Source: Hemicordylus capensis
Taxonomy: Eukaryota > Chordata > Lepidosauria > Squamata > Cordylidae
NCBI RefSeq assembly: GCF_027244095.1
Contig: NC_069657.1
Location: 145,014,857 to 145,078,856 of the forward strand
DNA length: 64,000 bases
Direction of reading: 5' to 3'
Below are positions 34,676-46,753 of this stretch, one piece after another. Position numbers and translations under genes: made by a program. The first letter of the stretch is position 1; each line of letters starts with the position of its first letter. The notes under the pieces were generated by a model. It ran no database searches, had not been told where the DNA came from, and saw nothing but the letters and a program-made list of their open reading frames with translations.

Positions 34676-35570
34676 ACACTTCAGAGTCTCATAATTGGGT
34701 AAGAACAGAAGGAAGTAGAAAATAACACACTGGAATGTTACACTATATATCAAATAGATGCTGCTTCTGAGGAGAACAAGGAAATAGTCTGCACTCATTT
34801 TGTCTGGGTATCAAGACAGATACACAGTTGTTATTTTTGAGGTAGGGTTTCATACATTCTGTCAGGGAGAAGCGTCTCTTCCTGAGGCAGTGCTGTCTAG
34901 TGTAATTAATGTGTTGACCACAACAATGGTGATTATCAGGTCACAGAATGGATTTGTCTCCTACCTTTCTGATTTCCATGTACTTCCACGTCTTGTTCAA
35001 ACACCCAAGAGTTCAAAGGGACTGTATGACAGGCAATGAGGTAATAATCATGTTTCCGAGTGTAGGACATAGTTATTGATCAGATATGAACAATACCATT
35101 CTAGTAAATGGGCTCCAAAGAGTACCTGTCTGAAAGGGAAAGGAGAATAGTAACAACACTGCTGCATCAGGTCTAAGAGATAATTTGGCCTGTGATTTTG
35201 TTTTTCTATGCAGTGTGTTACAGCACATCTGGAAAGAGGGGGTTCTGAGTGTCAGGTGTATTGATCCAAGACTCACCTAGGGACTGTATTTCTGCTCATG
35301 CAAATGGTAGGATCAACACTGAAACAGCACTGAAAATAAACAAACAAAAGCCCTATGCTTTGTGTAACTTCCCTCCCACACCTCACATTTCTGGTTCAGT
35401 GCTATAGAGTTTAATCAGCCATGGAAGAAGTTGCTGCCCAAACTCAGCAGAGAAGACAAGTTTGATCTAACCTGCTTTGAATCCTTTTAGTTGGAGAAAA
35501 GCAGAAATAAAATTGACCAAATAAATACTCCAGAGTGACACTGGCTCACATTCTGCACAGTCCACCATCA
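34676..35570. other. Intergenic, nothing recognised
   Basis: Only short frames without domains, and no transposon terminus, were seen. Confidence 0.45.
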
Positions 35571-35578
35571 GTCTAAGG

Positions 35579-35716
35579 CAGGCATCCCCAAACTGCGGCC
35601 CTCCAGATGTTGCTGAACTACAACTTCCAGCATTCCCAGCCACAAAAAATTGTGTCTAGGGATGCTGGGAGTTGTAGTTCAGCAACATCTGGAGGGCCGC
35701 AGTTTGGAGATGCCTG
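35579..35716. mobile_element. hAT MITE (138 bp)
   Basis: This is a near-palindromic element with ends CAGGCATCCCCAAACTGCGG and its complement CCGCAGTTTGGAGATGCCTG. It is flanked by the perfect octamer GTCTAAGG (35571-35578, 35717-35724). The inner arms CCAGATGTTGCTGAACTACA recur in the element at 5244. Confidence 0.95.
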
Positions 35717-35724
35717 GTCTAAGG

Positions 35725-37351
35725 AAAATGCCCCCTCACAGAGGCCTTTTAATTAAAAATACACCACTAACTTTACTTGCACACACGCTGCAGCCTCCAT
35801 GGCTCCAAAGCACAGCCTGGTTGCCAGAGCGATTGAGCCACGATCCATGAATGTGGCAATGTGCAGCATCAATGACCACATCCCTACAATTATCTGCAGT
35901 CAGTGTACTAGAACAGTTCTAGGTGTTTGTTCAAAAGGTTTATAGTGGCTTGTCCCTTATTTAAACAACATTACCATATAGTGAAACACAGCACTGCTGA
36001 CTGGTTTAGTCAAAAGCAGCTAGAAATGTATTAGCAAAACACAAATTACAAATCTCGTAGTAGCAATTTCTGCTAAGTGGACAAACAAGGCCTAAAACCA
36101 AGAGGACAGTCGTGAGCACCAAGCTCCTGTCAAGAGAGCCCAGTGGTTAGTGTTTCCATATAGTCAGGTACTCAGAGAACAACTGCATAGCATAATCTTG
36201 CTTCTGGCCTTTGAGTAGAATTCAGAGTCTTTTGAGCTCTGGTCCATTCTTTATCAAAATCGATCAGTTCCATCTATGGATTCTTAACCTTCCCCTTGAT
36301 ATTGAATTACATCAATATTGTTAACTATCAATAATGCTAAACCAACATCGTATCTGACCCTTTAGAATGCAAACAAAGCATGATAAAAGAATACCTAGCA
36401 AGCCACATATGTTGACAAGGACTGCAGACCTGTACTTGAGATAAGCCATTGAATTCAATGGGACTTTATTCTTCTGAGTACACATGCATAGGATTGTACT
36501 GTGTCAATGCTGGGGGAGACAAAGAAGCTTCCATAATTTAGCAGCAGACAATTATATATTCATGTTGTGATTAGTTGTAACTGTTCGAGACTGTCCCATG
36601 GGTGAATGGTTGCAAAACTTCTCTGTGTTGGGCTTGATACTTATATTAGCTCAAGTTCCCGCTTTCCTGTAAAAGTCTGCTGCCCATTGCTTCAGGCTAA
36701 CGTTTAAGAGGAGCAAGAGCAGAGCAGAAAGGATTCTACACCCTGTACTGCTAACCGCTATGTATGTTTTTCTTTGCCACATTGCTGAATTAAGAATGGC
36801 ACAATTTTGTGCTACACTCAGGCACAACTCCATAGAGACTGGGAAGAAGACAGACTGAAGATATGAGGAGGATATAAACCCAGCTCGCAAGAAGGAGTCC
36901 AGAGCATGAACAGTTTTAGAACTGACAGGAAGTACGGTGCATAGAGTCCTAAAAGGGGGGGGGGGTCATGCATTCCGCCCAATAACTAATCTCCAGGATC
37001 TGCCATCCTCTTTGAACTGGCCCCTGCCCAAAGCTTCTCAAAGGGGCATAGAGGAGAGCCCTTGAATTTGCTAGGCAATTTCACAGCTAGGGTTCCCAAT
37101 CCCAGATGTGGACTTTTACTCTGAATTGGTGACATTTTAAACCCCCTCCAACTATTTCTATGTTGGAGATGGTGTCCAGAGATCCAGTGATCCTGCTGCA
37201 AGCACGGTGGGACCAGCCTGGCTTGCAGCTCAACAGCAACTGCTGCTGCCTGCACCACCAATTAAAGGCTCCCTGACAGCCAATTAGAGCCTTTCCTGCT
37301 TGAAGGAGGCCTGCTGCTCCTCCCATACCCAACCCAACCACCAGTGGCTTC
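35725..37351. other. Intergenic, nothing recognised
   Basis: The stretch contains the common motif CAATGGGACTTTATTCTTCT at about 36460 and a G-run at 36956. Frames are short and lack domains. Confidence 0.45.
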
Positions 37352-37359
37352 GCTTGGAG

Positions 37360-37521
37360 TAGGGATGTGCACGGACCGGTTCGGAGGCCATTCGACTGGC
37401 CTCCAGACCGGTCCGGACACGGGGCAGTTCGATTCGGAAGGGTTAGAGTGGGGGGTTCCATTAATGGAACCCCCCCACCCCAGTGCCGGACCGCAGCTCC
37501 ACGGCTCCGTGCACACCCCTA
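37360..37521. mobile_element. hAT MITE (162 bp)
   Basis: The ends TAGGGATGTGCACGG and CCGTGCACACCCCTA are inverted. They are flanked by the perfect octamer GCTTGGAG (37352-37359, 37522-37529). The interior is GC-rich with CGGACCGGTTCGG-type symmetry. Confidence 0.95.
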
Positions 37522-37529
37522 GCTTGGAG

Positions 37530-38221
37530 CCTTGTTCAGCACTGAGAGCAACTGGCAGCCAGCAGCCTTGCCTTGTTCCTGCATGTTATCTTTTACCAGT
37601 CATGGGCTATGTTTTTATTCTTGAGGTGGGCGGTGGGGGGGGGGGGTTTGCTGGTTGCTAGATTTGAGTGGCTGAAATCACCCAGTGGCTGTTACCCACA
37701 AGTAGGTCCATTGGAAACAATTGGCTTACACATGTGTAAAATTTGCTGGGTGGTGGCAGGAGGGGCTCATTTGTATGCTGCTGCTGTGCTGGCAATTCCC
37801 ACCCAATTTCCCCAGTCAAGTGTTTTTTTGCAGCCGCGGCCGCCTGCTTCCTCGTTTCCTCAGTGACTCACTGTGACTGGCCCAGTGGCCCCAGTGGGCC
37901 CAACGAGGGACTTCTTCTTCTGAGTGTGCCATGTGTCTCTGCTACAGCTGTGTGAGTAGCCAGCAAGCTCTCTACAGGTCAGGAAACTTATGCTTCCCCT
38001 ATAGGTACCACTCTGGGATACTAGACTTGTGTTGAACAGTGGAGAAGGGGTGTGCCCCCCGCCAAAAAAAAGAAAGAAATTAAAATGCCCCATTTGCCCC
38101 ATGGGATTCTGTGATCCAGGGGTTATTGGTGTTTGAACTGTGTGGAAAGGGTTCTGTTGTGGTTTCTCTCTCCCTTGAAAATCAAAAGAAAATGCACCAT
38201 TTGTCTCATGGGATTCTATGA
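37530..38221. other. Intergenic, nothing recognised
   Basis: The sequence is GC-rich in places with overlapping short frames. No domain or terminus was identified. Confidence 0.4.
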
Positions 38222-38331
38222 GAGGAGAGCTGTTCTTATGGGCGAGGAGAGCTGTTCTTATGGGCGAGGAGAGCTGTTCTTATGGGTGAGGAGAGCTGTT
38301 CTTATGGGCGAGGACAGCTGTTCTTATGGTA
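38222..38331 (+). repeat. 22-bp minisatellite, five units
   Basis: The unit GAGGAGAGCTGTTCTTATGG plus two bases occurs five times in tandem with very few changes. It corresponds to the 5' head of the 5S-derived SINE that follows (compare GGAGAGCTGGTCTTGTGG at 39235), so it arose by amplification of the SINE head. Confidence 0.9.
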
Positions 38332-38612
38332 GCAACTTGCAAACATGACTTATCCCCTTAGCTAAGCTAAGCCTGGTTGCATATGAATGGGAGACTAGAA
38401 ATGTGAGCACTGGAAGATATTCCCCTCAGGGGATGGAGCCACTCTGGGAAGAGCAGAAAGTTTCAAGTTCCCTCCCTGGCATCTCCAAGATAGAGCTGAG
38501 AGAGATTCCTTTCTGCAACCTTGGATAAGCTGCTGCCAGTCTGTGAAGGCAATACTGAGCTAGATAGACAAATGGTCTGACTCAAAATATGGCAGCTTCC
38601 TATGTTCCTATG
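38332..38612 (+). mobile_element. 5S rRNA-derived SINE, copy 1
   Basis: AGCTAAGCCTGGTTGCATAT and GAATGGGAGACTAG match the 5S internal promoter region (AGCTAAGCAGGGTC, then TGGATGGGAGACC). The body is shared with 39233 and 50868 and ends GGCAGCTTCCTATGTTCCTA. It is not a functional 5S gene. Confidence 0.82.
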
Positions 38613-39232
38613 CAATCCAGTCAGAGTAAGATTGTACTGTGAGGAAAAAGGGGTGTGTGAGCTGTATTTATTCTCAAATTACCCTGTTTTATATATATAT
38701 TATGCCAAGCTGAGACTTTTTAGAGACCTTTTTGGTGAACAGCACCAACTATTTCCACTTCTTTGGTGACAGATTTCAACTATTTTCACCACCTGGACCT
38801 GGCAACCCTATTCACAACTACCTTTGGAAGACACTACCAGTGCTATTCCATGCAAATGTGCAAGCGCCAGCACAGAGCTGACAACAGGCCTCAGATCAGA
38901 AGTGCTCCTTTTGCTCCATTCACAAACACTCTCTGTCTTAATTAATTAATTGATTGATTGATTGATTGATTGTGGGGGAGGTTTTCAACTTGCATTCCAT
39001 ATTCAATTAATTCAAGTCTAATAAACATATTTTATAAATTCCTTTTAATAAGGAGTGGTAGTTTCCCCTCACCCATATTATTTATATCTCAGCATTCCTC
39101 TCAAAAACTTGCACCTAGTTCCACATGGTCAGATCCCTAATATAGTTTTTGAGTTCTCTTATATGTAAAAGAACCAGCCTTTCCTTTAGAACAAGGCACT
39201 TTCAATAGGGTGTTTCAGTACTGACAATCAGG

Positions 39233-39534
39233 AGAGGAGAGCTGGTCTTGTGGTAGCAAGCATGACTTGTCCCCATAGCTAAGCAGGGTCTGCCCTGGTT
39301 GCATATCAATGGGAGACTTGATATGTGAGCACTGCAAGATATTCCCCTCAGGGGATGAAGCTGCTCTGGGAAGAGCATAAGGTTTCAAGTTCCCGCCTTG
39401 GCTTCTCCAAGATCGGGCTGAGAAAGATTCCTGCCTGCAACCTTGGAGATGCCGCTGCCAGTCTGTAAAGACAATACTGAGCTAGATAGACCAATGGGCT
39501 GACTCAGTATATGGCAGCTTCCTATGTTCCTATG
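39233..39534 (+). mobile_element. 5S rRNA-derived SINE, copy 2
   Basis: This is the best-preserved copy: AGCTAAGCAGGGTCTGCCCT and TCAATGGGAGACTTGA correspond to the 5S A/C-box region. The end GGCAGCTTCCTATGTTCCTA is the same as in copies 1 and 3. Confidence 0.88.
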
Positions 39535-40488
39535 ATCCTAATCCATTGACAGTCCTAGTTGTGGTCTTGGGTGGATTTATTTCTATACTAACTGCAAACT
39601 CTTGTTTAGAAATTGTCCACACAACCCATGTCGCAGAGTGCAGCTTTGATCTTATCTGAGGACATTTAAGTGGTGTATATTTAGCAAATATACACTAACG
39701 CTTAAGGGATAGCTGTATGACAACTGAATCACCATGTTCATATCTGCTCATAATTCCATCCAGTGAAAGTGTGAGTGACTGGAATTCCCAACAGCAGTTA
39801 GAAGCATAGACACTGTTTCAGACAGGTGACTTCAGTGATCCTCAGAGGGTCTAATTAAACCATAAAGTAGGTACCATTATTGGGGAAGAGTATTGTGTCT
39901 CTGGAGTAATACAGAGAAACAAGCAAGAATGTCATAAGACTTAGTTACAAAAGGCATTAAGAGGCCAAGAGGATAGGGACTCCTGACTGAGAAACTATGA
40001 TGCATTTCTGCACCTTTATTATGTTATATATTCCACAGTTATTCAATGCCTGATCAGAGGCTCAGGTCCTCATCCCATCAAAGATCAAAGTTGCCCATGC
40101 CTGGAGACATGTAGCTGAGGGATGCACTTGATCCTACTATGGCTCTTATTGCATACAAATATCCCAAAGCATCAATGCTATATAGAGATGATCTCTATAG
40201 CACAAGTCATGGTATGTTCTCTGTTGCATCTTGTCATCAAGTCCCATCATCTCTGTAAAGACATCCTCTGGGATTCTGATTTTCATTTTTCATGAGGCAG
40301 ATTGTAGAAATGCCTCATACCTTTCCCCACAGTCCCATGTTTGAGAAACTTTCACAGCCTTTTGTTTCCATGGCTGAAGGATGCCTTTGCCTCTTTGGAG
40401 ACTGGGTGATTTCTCTGTTTCCTCTTTCCTTCTCCCTCTGTCCTGCACGACTGCACTCCCTTGTGCCAGTGGATCCTTCCTTTTGGTC
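39535..40488. other. Intergenic, nothing recognised
   Basis: The downstream part of the copia element would be expected here, but I cannot recognise it. No other feature was seen. Confidence 0.4.
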
Positions 40489-40975
40489 CTATTGCCTGGA
40501 TTCTTTTTCTAACTGAAAACTGAGCTCTAAGTTTGGCAGTTCACCAGTGGTTGGGTTTTCATTTTCACTGAAGTATGCTTCATTACAAATTTTAATTGTT
40601 TCTGTGGCAAGATCTAAAATCCTATACCCTTTACATCCTATGGAATAGCCAACAAGTATCCCTTTATCAGATCTACAGTTGAGTTTGGTCCTCTTGGCTT
40701 TCGGTATATAGGTATATGCTTTAGATCCGAACACTCTTATATGACTCAAAGTGGGCTTGTTGCCATGCCATAATTCATGTGGCATTGTTCCTGTGGCCTT
40801 TGTTGGCAATCTGTTTTGCAGGTAAGTAGCAGTCATCACTATCTCTCCCAAAAATTTAGTAGCCAAACCAGCATCTACAAGCATGCAGCTTGTCATTTCC
40901 ATAAGAAAATGGTTCTTTCTTTCTGTCACTGCATTCTGCTCTCGAATATAAGGAACAAAACGTATACTAGGAGTA
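40489..40975 (-). mobile_element. Copia fossil: C-terminal integrase part
   Basis: The minus-strand translation has copia integrase features: TERKNHFLMEMTSCML, TYLQNRLPTKATGTMPHELW, IRVFGSKAYTYIPK and GILVGYSIGCKGYRI. It is the continuation of the integrase that starts at about 47845, separated by the inserted block. Confidence 0.88.
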
Positions 40976-41714
40976 GTATATATACTGTGAATAAAAGTCT
41001 ATTCACACACACAACTTACATGAAAGTTGGATACATTAAACATACAACTTACATGAAACATAGATAAATTAAACATATATAATGAAACACACAATTACTG
41101 AAGAAGATGTCTGTGTTCTAGACCCCAAAAAGTGTAGCTGAAGGTCAATTATGCCCATAGTCCTTGTACATGTAGATACATAAAGTCCTTCCAGATTTGT
41201 ACTCTTACAAGTTCTTGTTCAAGCTGTTGCTCCTTATCCAAATATTACTCAAAGTTCTTCCAGATCTTTTTTCTTGCAGGTTCTTATTCTAGTAGTAGCT
41301 CCTTGTACAAATATTGTTCCTTCTAGTTGTTGCTCCTTGTCCAAATATTACCCAACAGGTATCCTAGGTAATTTTTACCTGTTTCTTCCTGCTTGAGCAG
41401 GACTTCATCAGGAGAAGTGAGCTAAATACACAATAACACATGTATCATTTTAACAAAAAAGTACCTTCAACAAATTATGTTAACTCAAAGGGTTAGATTT
41501 TTAGTTATTACTCACATTTATTTCTTCCGAAGTGACTCTGCACCTGCAAGTGGTTTATAATTAGAAATCCTACTGGATAGAAAGTTGTACTGGCTTCAAA
41601 TGATACAGATAATGCTTAATATATCCTACAGCATCTGCCAGATGTTTTCACTCCCCTTTGATCACAAGGGATGTGCTTCATTATGCAATCTCATGTCTAA
41701 ATGACCAATTATAT
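40976..41714 (-). mobile_element. Unclassified (possibly Penelope-like) sequence with a hammerhead-like core
   Basis: This block lies between the copia integrase fragment and the Ngaro 3' end. The part at 41180-41350 shows imperfect internal repeats of GCTCCTTGTCCAAATATTAC and TTCTTGCAGGTTCTTATTC types. The minus strand contains a hammerhead ribozyme-like fold (41354-41411). Penelope-like retroelements are known to carry such ribozymes in their terminal repeats, which is the reason for the tentative family. No protein-coding part is recognised. Confidence 0.4.
41354..41411 (-). ncRNA. Candidate hammerhead ribozyme core
   Basis: Minus strand: CTGATGA (complement of 41405-41411) is followed by a stem II hairpin (TCCTGC, loop TCAA, GCAGGA). 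Then come GAAA and a 7-bp stem III, ACAGGTA with TACCTGT, ending in a GTT cleavage triplet (complement of 41354-41356), with the predicted cut on its 3' side. The base of stem II departs from consensus by an extra A after CTGATGA and by A instead of C before GAAA. Stem I pairing is short (C-G, U-G, C-G). It may therefore be weak or decayed. Confidence 0.5.
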
Positions 41715-42214
41715 TTACGTGCGCGTGTGAAGAAACAGCAATTGTACCCAGACCCCCAAGGAGACGCGGAGCCCTTGCTGTGGTATAACGGTCAAATCTT
41801 TATTAAGGTTCTGGTTACAGTAGTGGCAACTGGGATTGGTTAGTACCCCGCATGCAGTGCGGTGCCTACAGGGGCGGCCACGCAGAGGCCGCCCACCCCC
41901 CCAACAGACCGTGGCGATAGCACCTTGGCTCCAGGCCGCCCCTCAGCTCCGCAGCAGAGGCGCCCTTCTTCGCCGACCTAAAGTCAGGTTTAACTCACAG
42001 AACGACACACCCACCAACGCTGCACAGCCATACGGATAGGATGTCGCCTGCGGAGAGACAGGAGACAAGCCCCACCCCCCCATCCCTGATCTGCCAAGCC
42101 TCAAGGGATGGGCTCGCTCCCCCTTCTCAATTTACATTTTACCTGAAGGTGCCACACCTTTTTCTTTTGTTTCCCCCACCGCACTGTACCTGCCACAGCG
42201 GGTGTTAGCCTAGC

Positions 42215-42952
42215 TTAACGACCCGCACCCCACAGCCCCAGTATGACTGTCGCCAATCCCAGTCTAAGATCGTCAACGAAAAACCTCATACCCAACGCAG
42301 AAAGGTGGACTCCGTTGCCCCGGTAGAGCTCCGGCCTCGAGAAAATGATGTCATCGTGTGCGATACAACCCCCTCCTTTTCCGGTCAAGAAGCGGGCTAT
42401 AGCCGCGTTGACCCCTCTTCTCGCCCTGTCCACCTTGTTCTGCTTGAGAGCACCCCGCCAAACCCTGCGCTGCGTGATGTCTGACCAGAGAATAATCACC
42501 CCAGGGCACCAGGACAGCACCACCCCGAGGTCCTGCTCGGTCTGGCACGCCAGCAAAATGCCTGACTGATTAACCAGGTCATTTCCCCCGAAGTGTAATA
42601 GCAGGATATCCGGCACCGCGTTCTGCTCCAGGTACTCCCACAGCATTGGTAACAGCTGCGCTCTTTGCATTCCCCTCCGCCCAAGCCACTCGATGTTGGC
42701 CCATCGCCCCAGGCCCAGCTGCGTTCCCGGGTCCGTGCCCTGGGCCCATTTGAGGGCCCAGAATATAAAGGAGTGTCCCAAGACAAGGACCCTGGCCCAT
42801 TTCGGCGGAGGCTTCACCCCTGCGCAGGAAAAAAGAGCAGGCGTGAGCCATGAGATGGGGTTGGGAGGGGGAGGGGGTCTAGCAGACATATCTGCGGTAA
42901 ACCACCGACCGCCAGCGGCCCAGGCCCTGGATCGCAGCCCCCGGGTAACCAA
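42215..42952 (-). mobile_element. Ngaro element: SGNH (GDSL-like) hydrolase frame
   Basis: The translation shows the SGNH blocks: ARVLVLGHSFIFW (block I, nucleophile Ser in GHS), LLLHFGGNDLV (block III, GxND) and NGVHLSALGMRFF (block V with the catalytic His). Such hydrolase frames are an established accessory of some Ngaro elements; their role is unknown. It overlaps the end of the recombinase region and is not a host gene. Confidence 0.82.
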
Positions 42953-43836
42953 GGTTCACTGCCACAGAAGCTGCTCCGATCCTGAATGAGTGAGTTGACA
43001 AGTGCTGGGTAGAGACCCCAGCCACGTGAAAGGCCCTCCTCATCACTGCCCAAAATTGGTACTGTGACAAGTGGCTGCCGTCAGCGTGCACGAATAGGCC
43101 CCCCTCGGCCGTGCCCCTGGTCGCCATGTAGGCGGTCAGGGCCCTTACCGGGCACATAAGTTGATCGTCCGCTCTATGCAGCGTGACTAGTTGCCCTTTT
43201 GGTCTGACTTTGAGAAACGGAGTCTCAGCAATGCGGCCCCTGCGTTTATGGTTAGGTCACGCTTCTGCACGACCCTTCCATCAAAGCCTCGGGCGCCATT
43301 GGGGAACAGCTCCCCAGCCCTGAAAGCCCCATAGAAGGCCACCAATGCCGCTGCTCGGAACAGGGGCCCCTCGTAAGGGGAAGAGCATACCTCCCCCAGC
43401 CGTTGCACGGCGCTCCGCGCGCCTCGGTGGTAATGGGCCGGCGCTGGTCAGGCTGGGGAGGCGTCTCCCGAGCCCATCCCTCCAGCATGTGCCAAACCCT
43501 AAAATCACCAGTGTGGTCAGGCAGCCCTCTAGCCTTAGCGTAAAAGGCCACCACTGCCAGGTGCCCCGCCATGGTGCTCACTGCCAGGCCCCCAGCTCGG
43601 AGGTGCACCAAGTAACACATCAGGTGCTCAGGGGGGGCAGGCCAAGCCTGCCTGATCCCTTCCTGCAGCCTGAAGTTTTGGAAGGCCACAACCCTCCTGC
43701 TATAGGCTGCCCGGGTCCTGGGTGCGATAGAGGCCTCAATTGCCCTGAGCGCCTCTACGCTCCAAGGCTCCATAGCCAGGCAGGCATCTTCTCGGGCCAT
43801 GGGAAGGCATCGGGAGTCAACTGCCAGTAGCGCCAC
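42879..43836 (-). mobile_element. Ngaro element: tyrosine recombinase region
   Basis: The N-terminal core-binding part (ASIAPRTRAAYSRRVVAFQNF, MCYLVHLRA) and the catalytic part, with LSTHSFRIGAAS (the HxxR motif) and LGRWRSVVYRRYV (nucleophile Tyr region), identify a tyrosine recombinase. DIRS-order elements use it instead of a DDE integrase. It lies directly after RT-RNase H. Confidence 0.85.
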
Positions 43837-45125
43837 ATCTGAAAACGAGACAGAGCATCTGCAATGTCATTTTGCACTCCTGGCATGTGCTGTGCTGTGA
43901 ACAGTATGTTTTCATGCACACACGCCAGGACTAGGGCCCGCACCAGGCCCATGACCCTTGGGGACTTGGAGGTCTGTCGATTGACCACCTGCACCATTGC
44001 CAAGTTGTCGCACCAGAAGCGGACCACCGAGTTCCGAAACTGGTCTGCCCAAATGTGCACAGCGACCACTATGGGGAATAGTTCGAGGAATGTGAGGTCC
44101 CTCATGATCCCCCGCTCTGCCCACTCGCCCAGCCAACGCTTGGCACACCACCTGCCCCGCAGGTACAGGCCAAAGCCGAGGCCACCAGGCGCGTCCGACT
44201 GCACCTGGAAGTCCGCTTCGAGGAGCTGCGCTGCCCGCCAGAAGAAAACCCCGTTGAAAGAGTCCAAGAACCGCAGCCACAGCCTCATGTCCTCCCTCAT
44301 GGCGGCGGTCACTCTGATCCTGAAGTGTGGCAGCCTACACCTGGCTGAAGCGTCACAGAGACGCCGCAGGAACGGGCGACCGGGGGCTACCACCCAGCAG
44401 GCAAAATTGAGATGCCCGACCAGGGATTGGAGCTGGCACCGCGTCACCTTCTTGGCCCACTCGCATGCTCTCAGAAGTACCCTCAGTGCTTCTAGTTTGT
44501 CCTCTGGTAGCCGCGAAAGCTGTCCTTGGGTATCTAACTCTATACCCAGGAAAGTGATACGCGTCATCGGACCCTCGGTCTTGTCCCTGGCTAGGGGAAC
44601 CCCCAGTTCCTTGCAGAGGGCCACGAAGGTGCCCAAAAGCGTGGAGCATTGTTCAGAGCCCGCTCGGCCTCCGCAAAGATAGTCAGCTGGAAAATGAGCC
44701 GTGGAATTAAGACCCACCCTACGCCACAGGGCCCACTCCAGCATCGTGCTAAAGGCCTCGAAAGCCACGCACGGCATGGAGCAGCCCATAGGGAGCGCCC
44801 TGTCGATGTAGTACTTCCCATTGAACGCGAACCCCAACAGATCAAAGTCGTCAGGGTGTACTGGCAGCAGCCTGAAGGCTGACTCTATGTCACATTTGGC
44901 TAGCAGCGCCCCGGGCCCACAGGCCTGGACCATTGCTATCACCTCATCAAATGAGGTGTAACGGACAGAGCATAGCTTAGCCGGTATCCTGTCATTGACC
45001 AAAACGCCTCTGGGGTACGACAGATGGTGAATCAGTCTGTACTTGCCAGGGGCCTTCTTCGGGATGACACCCAGGGGGGATATCCTCAGAGTACTGAGGG
45101 GGTTCGGTAAAAGGGCCCAAGACAT
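43755..45125 (-). mobile_element. Ngaro element: reverse transcriptase-RNase H frame
   Basis: A 456-codon frame has DIRS/Ngaro-type RT blocks: KYRLIHHLSYP, LLAKCDIESAFRLLPVHP and DRALPMGCSMPC. RNase H follows with QSDAPGGLGFG, FLELFPIVVA, WCDNLAMVQVVN and NDIADALSRFQ. Integrase is absent, as expected for this order. Confidence 0.9.
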
Positions 45126-45322
45126 GGCCTAGCACCAACTCCTTGTTAATCTTCCTAGCCACGACCCCTTCCATGCCCTTGACCGATTTTAGGTTGTGTG
45201 CCATGCTGAATCTACGTGGGAGCTGGCACGGAATCCTGAAGCCTTCCAAGAAGCCAGCTCCCAAGTAGTGCGCACGCTCCCTATCCGGGTAGTCACGCAG
45301 CAGTCCCCGCAACACACCAATC

Positions 45323-46753
45323 TTAATTGGGGTGGGGCCCCTTTCCAGGGCCACCCCCTTGAGCGGCAGAGGGAGCCTTACCCCCGCTGCCACGTGGGCC
45401 CCAGTTCCCTCCCCAGAAACGCTTTGTCCACGGGCAGTTGAGCCCGGGATGCTGGCCCCCGCAGAACCCGCATTCGTGCCTAAATTTGCAGGGGGACCGG
45501 GCGCACTTCCCAGACCTGTTGTACTCCCAACACACCAGGGGACTTTGAACCCCCTGGGCGCCGGCGGCCGAAGCTGCTGACGCTGCTGGGGTCCTGGAAA
45601 TTAGGTGGCCGCTTTCAGCCCATTCCCCTGTAAGGGGCCTGGAGGGTGTCATGATTCGGAGCCAGAGCTCAGAATACTGCTTTTCCCAGGAAATCCCCGG
45701 GTAATTAGATGCACGCTCCCTAAACGCTTGGTCATAGGCCTCCCACAAATTGCCTGCAAAATCCATGAAGGCTCTATGAATGGTGTCGAAGTACTTGATA
45801 AGGGCCGGGCCCTTCTCTGGGTACTTCTCAGTGACCACCCCCATGTATATGGTGAAACCAGAAACCCAGTTGTTCCAGTTCCACTCGATTGGTTTTCTCT
45901 TGGTTCTTTCCTTGTCCCTCTCCTGCTCCCCTTCCTTGCCTACTGGCTCGGGTTCCTTAAACAGCAGTTGGAAGACGTCGATGTACTCGCCCCTCCAAAT
46001 GCGCTCCTTCACGTAAGGGAGCAAATGATCGCCTAGGGGAACCGGCCCCCCGTCCAGGCCGCTCCCGCTTCCAGCCGTGGGCACCTGCGCTGGGCTGGCG
46101 CAAGCCCCAGACAGCCCAGCCCCCCCTTGCCACACCTGATTGCATGTGGCATGTGGGGACGCCCAGTTCTTCGGCCCAGGGAACCACCCGAAGGGCCCGC
46201 CCGGAGGACTCCAGGGCAAGCTCCACAGCCAGACCCCTTGTGCAGACTCACCACCCTGTCCAGACTGATCCTCTGCAGCCACCTCAGATGAGGATCCCAC
46301 CATCGCCGCTCCATCGCCACTGCGCCCTTCGGAAGTCCTGTCGTACCCTGACGCCGTCCCTGACGCTGTGGCCACCTCCAGAGCCACTAAGCGATCCAAA
46401 AAACCTTGCATTAGTTTATTACGCTTTGCTGCCCTAGTCATTTTACGCTGATAAACAGGTGAAGAGGGTCCCACACCCCGAGGGGCACCGTCCCCCAATG
46501 GGCTGCCACCCTTCCCTTGTAAAGCCTCCCAGCCCCCTGCTATGGCCTCCAGCCGCGCGATAAGCGCCTTGATAGCCCCCAGTTCCATGTCCCGTTCATC
46601 CTCAGAAGAGGAATCTACATGTGCTGGGGGTCTCTTAGGCGCCGGGGCAGGCCTCTTCCCCTTCCCCTTCCTGGCCGTCACCTTCTTAGGGGCCATGGCA
46701 CAGGCGGGTGCCGCAGGTGCTATACACTGGGGGGGGGGAACAATGATATGCAC
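45323..46753 (-). mobile_element. Ngaro element: gag-like frame
   Basis: A 476-codon frame has a Lys/Pro-rich start, a central helical region (LPYVKERIWRGEYIDVFQLL, WNNWVSGFTIYMGV) and a Cys/His-rich end (CWEYNRSGKCARSPCKFRHE, CGFCGGQHPGLNC). It is the probable structural protein of the element and lies upstream of RT. Confidence 0.8.

Noticed and set aside
38222-38331. CRISPR-like array
   Set aside because: Units are directly adjacent with no spacers; it is a minisatellite derived from a SINE head in a vertebrate genome.
39233-39330. 5S rRNA gene
   Set aside because: Only the internal promoter region matches, and it runs into a SINE body shared by three copies.
42215-42952. Host SGNH/GDSL esterase gene
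   Set aside because: It lies in the expected 3' position of an Ngaro element, next to its recombinase. Such hydrolase frames are known element cargo.
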